Source: Bacillota bacterium
GTDB lineage: Bacteria > Bacillota > UBA4882 > UBA8346
DNA: 7,193 nt
Direction: 5' to 3'
NCBI GenBank assembly: GCA_023415375.1
Contig: JAEZKW010000237.1
Location: 1 to 7,193 of the forward strand
Made by a program: the position numbers and the translations under genes
The notes under the pieces: model-generated
The model's database searches: none
What the model was told of the DNA's origin: nothing
The model's input: only the letters and a program-made list of their open reading frames with translations
Part shown: piece after piece, positions 1 through 5,014 of the stretch
Layout: the number at the start of each line of letters is the position of its first letter
How positions within the stretch are numbered: the stretch's first letter is position 1

Positions 1-981
1 GAGGTGGAAATTGCTTGGATCACCAGCCGGGGTGAAAAGGAATTGGAATATTTTCACCGTAATTTGATTGGTTCCGGATTGCGATTTATCAAGCCCGAAC
101 AAGTTACACCTTGTGATGTGGTCTTTGCGGCGCTCCCCACAGGCCAGATTATGAAACAGGCGCGAGAGCTTTTGGATAAAGGGACCAAGGTTATCGATTT
201 GGGAGCCGATTTCCGGCTGCATAACCGGAATGATTGGGAACGAGTATACGGCAGGGAACATGGGGATTGGAGGATAGCTGAAGAAGCGGTATATGGAATA
301 CCTGAGCTCCATAGGGAATCTATAAGGAATGCTAGGGTCATTGCCAATCCGGGGTGTTTCTCTTCTGCGGCGATTTTGGGGCTGGCGCCGCTTATTAAAT
401 ATGGATTGATTGATACCGGTAAAATAGTCATTGACGGCCTTTCAGGAACTGCCGGAGCCGGTGCTGAGACTGATCGGGCGCTGCATCACCCGGAGATCGG
501 TAATAACCTGCTACCTTATAACGTCGTGGATCATCGACATACATATGAAATCGAACAGGAACTGGGTCTTTTAAGTAAAACTGAAGTTTTGGCGCATTTT
601 ACCACCACCTATGTACCTATTACCCGGGGAATATTGGATATTTGCCATTGTTTTCCTAAAACCCATCCCAGCAGGGAGGAACTGCTTGATTTATATAAAG
701 AATTTTATCAAGGTGAATCGTTTATAAAGATCCTCGATACGCCGAAAGAACAGGGAGTATCTTGGCAATATGTACCTTATCCTTGGGTGGCCGCAGTTTC
801 GGGGACCAATTTTTGTCATATCGGTCTGGATGTAGATGAAAAAAGAGGCAGAATCGTCGTATTTAGTGTGCTTGACAGCATCGGCAAGGGCGGGGCCCAT
901 GTTGCGGTACAGAATATGAATCTGATGTTCGGGTTGGACGAGTCTTTGGGATTAAAAAGGTATGGGTTGCATCCGTATTGA
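1..981 (+). CDS. argC: N-acetyl-gamma-glutamyl-phosphate reductase (5' end missing)
   Basis: ArgC makes N-acetylglutamate semialdehyde by NADPH-dependent reduction of N-acetylglutamyl phosphate, an early cytoplasmic step of arginine synthesis. The reading frame is open from base 1, so the start lies to the left; the Val codon at 4-6 is internal, not the start. About 20 residues are missing compared with the usual ~345, including the N-terminal NADP-binding glycine loop. Counting that Val as residue 1, visible signatures are VIDLGADFRL (63-72), NPGC with the catalytic Cys118 (codon 355-357), the DGLSGTAGAGA glycine-rich stretch (about 144-154), HHPEIGNN (161-168) and VVDHRHTYEIEQEL (174-187). 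The segment after the cysteine reads FSSAA instead of the common YPTAA, a modest variant. The gene ends at TGA 979-981 and is followed by a terminator, so argJ or argB is not directly downstream. Identity is secure. Confidence 0.95.
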   Translation, partial: EVEIAWITSRGEKELEYFHRNLIGSGLRFIKPEQVTPCDVVFAALPTGQIMKQARELLDKGTKVIDLGADFRLHNRNDWERVYGREHGDWRIAEEAVYGIPELHRESIRNARVIANPGCFSSAAILGLAPLIKYGLIDTGKIVIDGLSGTAGAGAETDRALHHPEIGNNLLPYNVVDHRHTYEIEQELGLLSKTEVLAHFTTTYVPITRGILDICHCFPKTHPSREELLDLYKEFYQGESFIKILDTPKEQGVSWQYVPYPWVAAVSGTNFCHIGLDVDEKRGRIVVFSVLDSIGKGGAHVAVQNMNLMFGLDESLGLKRYGLHPY

Positions 982-1062
982 AATATTTGAACATGACATT
1001 GATGAAAACTATCGTTCAGAGTTGTGGATTCCGGTAATAAAAAAATAAGATCAATGAAGATT

Positions 1063-1091
1063 GGGGTAGCGGTCTGCTACCCCTTAATTTT
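1063..1091 (+). terminator. Intrinsic terminator of the argC transcript
   Basis: A perfect 8-bp GC-rich stem, GGGGTAGC (1063-1070) with GCTACCCC (1076-1083), encloses a 5-nt loop. It is followed by TTAATTTT (1084-1091). It lies 81 nt past the argC stop and should end the arg transcript. The U-tract is interrupted by two A residues, so efficiency may be moderate. Confidence 0.75.
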
Positions 1092-1131
1092 AGGGATATA
1101 TATTGCTACTTTGTTATAAGATGTTTTTATA

Positions 1132-1164
1132 GCCTAAAGGCAATCCTTTGTCCTTTAAAAGGAT
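1132..1164 (+). other. Two adjacent small hairpins in the argC downstream gap
   Basis: GCC-TAAA-GGC (1132-1141) is followed at once by ATCCTTT (1143-1149) pairing perfectly with AAAGGAT (1158-1164) across an 8-nt loop. No open reading frame of note accompanies them. The arrangement resembles a small structured RNA, but no known riboswitch consensus fits. The strand is arbitrary because simple perfect stems fold on either strand. Confidence 0.3.
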
Positions 1165-1219
1165 AACTACCATGCTACGGAGCCAATTACTATACCTGCA
1201 AAGAATTTACTGGTACCCT

Positions 1220-1228
1220 TTAAGGGAT
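1220..1228. repeat. Target-site duplication, left copy
   Basis: TTAAGGGAT abuts the outer base of the left terminal inverted repeat of the 294-bp element. The identical 9-mer recurs at 1523-1531, directly outside the right repeat. Nine-base duplications are typical of several DDE transposase families. Confidence 0.8.
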
Positions 1229-1522
1229 CTATTCATTACCCATATCTTTGGAAAATGAATGTGGTAAGACTGAATGTATAAATGCTTTGTAGCCGATTCT
1301 GTCCGCCGCGGGTTCCAAGCGGTTAAAACCCACGGCTAAGTGCAAAAAGCGTTCTAAAGCCCGGATTTACCGGGCTCCGTGAAGCTTCGAAACAATATGA
1401 ATAGCAAAGATTAGCCGATCCCGGAGGGGATTTAGAATGTTTTTTATATACCTAGCCGTGTGGTTTTAACCCGCGGCGGAGATTGACTTCAATTTCCTGG
1501 AAACGTTATGGGTAATGAATAG
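1229..1522. mobile_element. MITE-like non-autonomous element, 294 bp
   Basis: The ends are a perfect 15-bp inverted repeat: CTATTCATTACCCAT at 1229-1243 and its complement at 1508-1522. Both ends are flanked directly by the 9-bp repeat TTAAGGGAT, as expected from a transposition event. The interior has no credible coding sequence but folds back on itself. A perfect 13-bp inverted repeat (1302-1314 with 1468-1480) is followed by matching inner blocks (1325-1338 with 1453-1467; TTCTAAA 1352-1358 with TTTAGAA 1431-1437) and a central hairpin. It must have been moved by a transposase in trans. Nine-base duplications occur with IS4-, IS5-, IS256- and ISLre2-type elements; the end sequence does not let me name the family. 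It sits harmlessly between argC and the broken Uma2 gene. Confidence 0.8.
1302..1480. repeat. Internal foldback of the MITE with three hairpins
   Basis: Inside the element, TCCGCCGCGGGTT (1302-1314) is mirrored by AACCCGCGGCGGA (1468-1480). Each arm also forms its own hairpin: 1305-1314 with 1327-1336 (one mismatch), and 1455-1465 with 1468-1477 (small bulge). A 7-bp perfect stem, AGCCCGG/CCGGGCT with a 5-nt loop, lies at 1358-1376. The left arm carries about 10 extra bases (1315-1324) that look like a partial local duplication of GCGGGTT. A related hairpin pair occurs at 3560-3612. Confidence 0.7.
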
Positions 1523-1531
1523 TTAAGGGAT
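1523..1531. repeat. Target-site duplication, right copy
   Basis: TTAAGGGAT directly follows the right terminal inverted repeat and is identical to 1220-1228. Confidence 0.8.
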
Positions 1532-1578
1532 AAGGTCTCTCTTAGACAGAAGTCTAACAATTACAAATTTCGTAGGCG

Positions 1579-2185
1579 TTAATCCATTTCGAAGATTTGG
1601 GCCAAATCTACCGACAATTCCCCGGAAAATATCCCCACCGGAACTTGGTTGGCTGTTGTAAATACATCCGGTTTACCATACTTTCCATTATTATCGAGGG
1701 TAAATACCATTACAATAGCATCCAAAGGGTGTACTAGCCAAAATTCTCTAATTCCCACCTTTTCATATAATCCTAATTTTACCTTAGCATCCTTGGCGGC
1801 AGTATGAGGCGAAGTGATCTCAATTGCCAGATCCGGAGCGCCTTTACAGCCTTTATTGTCCAGTTTAGCCCGATCGCAAATCACAGTTAAATCCGGTTGG
1901 ACCACTGTCTTAATTTTGGTGTCTTCTTCCTGACCCTCTGGTAATCTGACATCAAAAGGGGCCAGATATAACCGGCAAGGTTTCCCTTTCAAGTATGCGG
2001 CAAACTGGAGATATAAAGCGCCCAAAATTTCCCTGGTGCCTGGGCGAAGGAGCGGGAGTCATGTCATAAGGTATACCATCGATCAATTCCCATCGTTGAT
2101 CTTCGGGCCAGGTTTCGTAATCACCGTAAGTATATGTTTCTTTCCCTGCCGCACAAGGGTTGGTCTCCTTAACTTGATACTTCAT
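1579..2185 (-). pseudogene. Uma2 family (DUF820) endonuclease, broken by a +1 frameshift
   Basis: Uma2/DUF820 proteins have a PD-(D/E)XK nuclease fold and occur in many paralogues; their cellular role is poorly known. Translation from ATG 2183-2185 (RBS GGGAGA at 2191-2196) gives a typical N-terminus, MKYQVKETNP, with YTYGDYETWPEDQRWELIDG, and stays in frame to HQ (residues 50-51). There the CCC at 2031-2033 (GGG in the coding sense) holds one base too many. Removing it joins directly to EILGALYLQFAAYLKG and yields 201 residues, a normal family length, ending at TAA 1579-1581. Probable active-site residues in the restored protein are Asp98 (QPDL), Glu122 (DLAIEITSP) and Lys136 (VKLGLYEK). Since the rest is intact, this is a recent mutation or a sequencing error in a short G run. 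As written, the first frame runs past the break into 77 residues of mostly native then aberrant sequence. Confidence 0.88.
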
Positions 2186-2267
2186 TTTTCTCTCCCGGTT
2201 ATATCTGTCTTAAATACTGCGGAAATTCAATACGGTAATTATTTTAGCGATAAATCGGAATATATTT

Positions 2268-2297
2268 ACTATATCATAAATTTTTATAATTATCCAA
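2268..2297 (-). promoter_or_regulatory. Candidate sigma-A promoter for the Uma2 gene
   Basis: On the minus strand, TTGGAT (2292-2297) and TATAGT (2268-2273, five of six consensus bases) are separated by 18 bases. The -35 match is weak. Transcription would start near 2261, about 75 nt before the start codon. The surroundings are AT-rich, so chance matches are possible. Confidence 0.35.
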
Positions 2298-2401
2298 TCG
2301 GGGGCTCTACTATAGAGTCGGCATTGCTTTTTGCCATAGGGCGAATTCTTTAATAAATCGTTGGCTTTATTAGTGGTTATTCAACGCATTTATGCTTTTA
2401 A

Positions 2402-2428
2402 TTTCGTGTGTTTCGTGCTTTTCGTGGT
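2402..2428 (+). repeat. Three tandem 9-nt units TTTCGTGNN
   Basis: TTTCGTG recurs at 2402, 2411 and 2420 with an exact 9-base period (units TTTCGTGTG, TTTCGTGCT, TTTCGTGGT). It lies in the gene-free stretch 2186-2641, about 60 bases upstream of the promoter candidate for the methyltransferase. Function is unknown; it could be iterated binding sites or a simple-sequence tract. Confidence 0.55.
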
Positions 2429-2460
2429 TAAAAAAGTACTTATTTGATAATCATTTTACG

Positions 2461-2550
2461 AAAAAATAGCTATAATCATTTGTTAGCTTGAACACAGGCA
2501 TTTCTCTGTTGTATTATGATAATGGGAAAACGCAGCACAAGCTATTTTTT
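2461..2550. repeat. 11-bp inverted repeat bracketing a promoter
   Basis: AAAAAATAGCT (2461-2471) is perfectly complementary to AGCTATTTTTT (2540-2550). The promoter candidate at 2488-2517 sits between the two arms. TAGCTTG at 2484-2490, overlapping the -35 box, is also complementary to the right arm (2538-2544). This arrangement would suit paired operator sites, but the arms are AT-rich and proof is lacking. Confidence 0.4.
2488..2517 (+). promoter_or_regulatory. Candidate sigma-A promoter for the methyltransferase gene
   Basis: TTGAAC (2488-2493) and TATTAT (2512-2517) are separated by 18 bases. Each hexamer has about five and four-to-five consensus positions. A start near 2524 gives a leader of roughly 118 nt before the gene at 2642. 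Confidence 0.45.
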
Positions 2551-2597
2551 ATACCTTCATAATAGCAAAAGGACATTGGAAGGGTGCAGGGAATGTC
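2541..2597 (+). promoter_or_regulatory. 5' leader with two hairpins
   Basis: Within the predicted leader, GCTATT (2541-2546) pairs with AATAGC (2561-2566), and GACATT (2572-2577) pairs with AATGTC (2592-2597). Both stems are 6 bp and both loops are exactly 14 nt. Neither hairpin has a following U-run in the terminator position, and no known riboswitch consensus was recognised. The ribosome binding site AGGAGGTGG (2629-2637) is 32 nt downstream and appears free. Confidence 0.3.
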
Positions 2598-2641
2598 ACA
2601 AAGACAAGACTTCTGAATGTTGAGTTTTAGGAGGTGGGACT

Positions 2642-3484
2642 ATGAAAGAATTGCTTGATAATTTACGGAAATCGAGTTCAAAACCACCGCTCTTCGAACC
2701 CGGAGAGCCGAATTTCTGGGATGATCCTTATATCTCCCAGAGTATGCTCGAAGCTCATCTGGATCCTTCTCATGACGCAGCTAGCCGCAAGCCTAGAATT
2801 ATTGATAAGACTGTTGAATATTGGCTTTCCTCCGGGATTTTGAGATCCGGGTTTAAAGTGCTTGATCTGGGATGTGGACCGGGATTGTATGCGGAGAAGT
2901 TAAGTCAAGCCGGTATGAAGGTTGTTGGTCTGGATATTTCACAGCGATCGCTCAATTATGCGACAGAACGGGCCAAAGAGGCAGGGCTGAAAATTGAGTA
3001 TTTATGCATGAACTTTTTTGAAATGAATTATCGGGAAGAGTTTGATACTATCTTGCAAGTATATGGAGAGCTATGCGTATTTCCGGATCAAAAGCGGGAT
3101 TTGCTGTTGAAAAAGATATACAAGGCTCTCAAACCGGATGGGTTGTTTATCTTTGATGTATCTACCAAAACACTGCGAAAGCAAGTCGGGCTTAAAAATC
3201 AATGGCATGTTAGTAATAGCGGATTCTGGCGGCCGGGAAAGCATTTGGTTTTGGAGGAAGGCTTTAATTACCCGGAAGCGGATACCTGGTTGGATCAGTA
3301 TATTGTTATTGATGAGCACGACTGTAAAGTATACCGCAATTGGTTTCATGATTATTCATTAGAATCCATTCAACCTGTATTACAATCTGCCGGATTTGAA
3401 GTGAAGCATGTATGGAATGACTTAACCGGGACTGCTTTTTCGGGAGACGGGGAATGGATTGGGATTCTTGCGTGGAAGAAGTAA
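2642..3484 (+). CDS. Class I SAM-dependent methyltransferase, substrate unknown
   Basis: This complete 280-residue cytosolic protein starts at ATG 2642, four bases after a strong AGGAGGTGG. The Rossmann-type core begins with motif I, VLDLGCGPG (residues 73-81), followed by the acidic motif II in VVGLDIS (Asp98, expected to hold the SAM ribose). Then come FDTILQVYGEL (134-144) and the post-motif III segment LKPDGLFIFD (163-172). An N-terminal extension of about 60 residues (NFWDDPYISQSMLEAHLDPSHDAASR) and a C-terminal beta-rich segment from about 185 probably form the substrate cap. The catalytic core resembles Methyltransf_25-type small-molecule methyltransferases, but nothing in the sequence or neighbourhood shows the acceptor. 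It appears monocistronic: hairpins follow within 80 nt of the stop and the next genes are convergent. Confidence 0.9.
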   Translation: MKELLDNLRKSSSKPPLFEPGEPNFWDDPYISQSMLEAHLDPSHDAASRKPRIIDKTVEYWLSSGILRSGFKVLDLGCGPGLYAEKLSQAGMKVVGLDISQRSLNYATERAKEAGLKIEYLCMNFFEMNYREEFDTILQVYGELCVFPDQKRDLLLKKIYKALKPDGLFIFDVSTKTLRKQVGLKNQWHVSNSGFWRPGKHLVLEEGFNYPEADTWLDQYIVIDEHDCKVYRNWFHDYSLESIQPVLQSAGFEVKHVWNDLTGTAFSGDGEWIGILAWKK

Positions 3485-3559
3485 AATGAAGACTTATCAG
3501 CAGGAATTTTGAACTTATTTAGGTTGAAATAAATAATAAAAACAGACCTACCGATGGAT

Positions 3560-3612
3560 GCCGTGGATTTTAATCCGCGGCTTGGAAAAGTCCTACCGGT
3601 TAAAACCGGTAG
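3560..3612. repeat. Double-hairpin intergenic repeat between convergent genes
   Basis: Two tight hairpins lie 11 nt apart. The first, 3560-3569 with 3572-3581, is a 10-bp stem with one G-U wobble around a TT loop. The second is the perfect 20-nt palindrome CTACCGGTTAAAACCGGTAG (3593-3612). The first hairpin closely matches the arms inside the MITE (core GCCGYGG, AT spacer, CCGCGGC), so these belong to one repeat type. Placed between the ends of the methyltransferase (3484) and the transporter (3653), it may act as a bidirectional terminator, although neither side has a strong U-run. Confidence 0.6.
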
Positions 3613-3652
3613 TTAAAGAATAATTATTTTCAATATTAATCATTATCTTATC

Positions 3653-4087
3653 TTAGAAGTCTTTCATTTTGAAAACAATGATTCCGGTGATCATGATGCC
3701 AAGTCCCAGCGGTTTTGTAAAATGAAATTGAACCGGCGCTGTTCCAAAATAGCCACCCCAATCAATCACTGCGGCCAGTGACAGCTGAGTAATCAGGGCG
3801 ATAGCGGTGGCGAGGGTCGGCCCAAGACCGATAATGCCTTTCATGACACAAAATACAATGAATGCCCCCAAACATAAACCCGGTAAATAGAAAGGATTTA
3901 CCAGTTTTAATTTTGTAAAACCGCCGTCACCCCACAAAAAAAGGAAAATTAAAGTAAAGATTAACCCTACGATGTGGACCAGAATGTTAGTCTCCCACAA
4001 ACCGATTTTTGAACTGATTCTGGAAGTTAAGACACTCTGAAGACAAACAAAAACTCCACCTAGAGCGGCAAATAATATTCCTTTCAT
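3653..4087 (-). CDS. YdcZ/DUF606-type DMT-superfamily membrane protein
   Basis: This 144-residue integral membrane protein belongs to the small YdcZ (DUF606) branch of the drug/metabolite transporter superfamily. About five hydrophobic helices are visible: residues 3-22, 34-52, 66-84, 89-109 and 126-141. The family signature is clear in GLGPTLATAIALITQLSLAAVIDWGGYFG (87-115). Members are about 140-150 residues, so this copy is full length. They often occur as adjacent pairs that may associate, but only one copy is present here. The start ATG 4085-4087 has AAGGAGAGGT eight bases upstream. The gene follows the Crp/Fnr-type regulator by 20 nt on the same strand, so the regulator probably controls it. 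Substrate is unknown. Confidence 0.88.
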   Translation of the reverse strand: MKGILFAALGGVFVCLQSVLTSRISSKIGLWETNILVHIVGLIFTLIFLFLWGDGGFTKLKLVNPFYLPGLCLGAFIVFCVMKGIIGLGPTLATAIALITQLSLAAVIDWGGYFGTAPVQFHFTKPLGLGIMITGIIVFKMKDF

Positions 4088-4107
4088 TAATGGGCACCTC
4101 TCCTTGA

Positions 4108-4806
4108 CTATTCGTAGACATTTTCTTTTGCCAATATCCTTAACTTGGCAAGATCTAAAACTTTAAAGGAACCCTTATCTTGAGAAATAATTCCTTCCTG
4201 GCGAAATTGCCGGATGACCCGATTTAAATGCCGGTAGCTCGTTCCAAGCAACATAGCAATCTCTGTTAATTTGTCGGCTTTTATTTCTTCGATTCGTGTC
4301 TCGTCATTTTCATCGGTGTTGATAGACAGTAGGTAACTGGCAAAACGGTTTTCAAGCGGATATAATTGATTAAGTGAAGCCGCGTTTGCTGCAGTATAAA
4401 GTTTATGGCTCAAGTGAGAAATGATAAAGCGTAAAAATGTCGGATCGTTGTAAGCATATTGTGTTAAATCTGAAAACGGGATCCCGATGAGATAAGAATC
4501 AATTTGGGCTTCAACATGGCAGCTTACCGGGAGTTGATTTACAAATTCCACCTCGCCAATCACGCCCAAGGGTTTAGAAAACCTCAGCAAAAGGGATTTT
4601 CCATTGTCCATGAGAGTAAATGTTTTTAATTTTCCCGAGACCAAAAAATATAAGGACTGTATCCGGGTTGAACTTTCACAGATCAGCTCCCCTTTTGGGC
4701 AATAATGCAAAGACATGTGGCTGCTCAGATCCGATTCAAATATTTTATCCAATGAGAACTTTTTAATATAGAATTTTAATAGCTCCTGGTTTGGAATGAT
4801 TGCCAT
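4108..4806 (-). CDS. Crp/Fnr-family transcriptional regulator
   Basis: The 232-residue protein has an N-terminal cyclic-nucleotide-binding-type beta-barrel (about 10-120), a long dimer helix (about 122-145) and a C-terminal winged helix with the HTH in KLTEIAMLLGTSYRHLNRVIRQFRQEGIIS (179-208). The barrel keeps GE (84-85) in IGEVEF but lacks the Arg-Ser/Thr pair that binds cAMP phosphate in CRP; QLPVSCHVEA (91-100) stands there instead. Cys36, Cys43 and Cys96 are the only cysteines, and they are not arranged as in FNR. Overall it looks most like the YeiL-type branch, with unknown effector. ATG 4804-4806 is chosen because GGGAAGGTGA lies just upstream. The frame stays open upstream for another 78 codons, but that stretch looks non-protein-like, crosses the predicted promoter and overlaps the lipoprotein gene. 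It is probably co-transcribed with the transporter downstream. Confidence 0.9.
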   Translation of the reverse strand: MAIIPNQELLKFYIKKFSLDKIFESDLSSHMSLHYCPKGELICESSTRIQSLYFLVSGKLKTFTLMDNGKSLLLRFSKPLGVIGEVEFVNQLPVSCHVEAQIDSYLIGIPFSDLTQYAYNDPTFLRFIISHLSHKLYTAANAASLNQLYPLENRFASYLLSINTDENDETRIEEIKADKLTEIAMLLGTSYRHLNRVIRQFRQEGIISQDKGSFKVLDLAKLRILAKENVYE

Positions 4807-4880
4807 TGTTTCACCTTCCCATAGGCATCCTATCGTGGAAAAGGCGTTCATATGTAAATTTGGGCCTTGTAGATAAATCA

Positions 4881-4886
4881 AGTATA
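4881..4886 (-). promoter_or_regulatory. -10 box of the regulator-transporter operon
   Basis: Minus-strand TATACT matches five of six -10 consensus bases. At the proper distance upstream there is only a T-run, so no good -35 box. This fits a promoter that needs an activator. The start would fall near 4874, giving a leader of about 68 nt. Confidence 0.4.
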
Positions 4887-4912
4887 ACCGAAGGGTGATA
4901 TTTAAAAAAGGA

Positions 4913-4927
4913 CAAATGTCACATTTG
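4913..4927. promoter_or_regulatory. Candidate operator, 15-bp perfect dyad
   Basis: CAAATGT-C-ACATTTG is a perfect inverted repeat around a central base. Its centre is about 46 bases upstream of the start predicted from the -10 box, near the -41.5 position used by Crp/Fnr proteins when they activate as class II sites. This suggests autoregulation of the operon. A caution: standard Crp/Fnr dyads have an even-length spacing, while this one is odd. Confidence 0.5.
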
Positions 4928-4964
4928 GATAGAAAAGAATTTGTTATTGCGGAAAATATGGAGT

Positions 4965-4991
4965 AGGCTGTGAGTTTTAGGCTCACAGCCT
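4965..4991 (-). terminator. Hairpin after the lipoprotein gene
   Basis: A perfect 10-bp stem (4965-4974 with 4982-4991, AGGCTGTGAG/CTCACAGCCT) has a 7-nt loop. It lies 23 nt beyond the stop of the minus-strand lipoprotein gene and upstream of the regulator promoter, where a terminator is expected. The downstream minus-strand sequence has only a short T tract (ATATTTTCC, about 10 nt away), so its strength is uncertain. Confidence 0.5.
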
Positions 4992-5014
4992 TTGATATTA
5001 GGATTGCCTGGATT

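Noticed and set aside
54..431. 125-codon minus-strand open frame within argC
   Set aside because: It is antisense to a well-conserved enzyme gene and its translation has no recognisable character.
1130..1190. Possible GEMM-type (cyclic di-GMP) riboswitch suggested by GGCAA, a short stem and GCTACGG
   Set aside because: The diagnostic ACGCAAAGC segment and the receptor-loop pairing are missing, and no gene in a suitable position follows on the plus strand.
1229..1522. IS200/IS605-type (TnpA/TnpB-mobilised) palindrome-associated element
   Set aside because: Those elements do not make target duplications and lack terminal inverted repeats; the 9-bp duplication and 15-bp inverted ends point to a DDE transposase, although the internal hairpins look similar.
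2036..2353. 105-codon plus-strand open frame
   Set aside because: It lies antisense to the Uma2 gene and its upstream region, has no ribosome binding site or family resemblance, and is best explained as a shadow frame.
2440..2530. Fur-box-like GATAAT repeats near the methyltransferase promoter (GATAATCATT at 2446, GATAAT at 2518)
   Set aside because: The best 19-base windows match the consensus at only about 11-12 positions, which is expected by chance in such AT-rich DNA.
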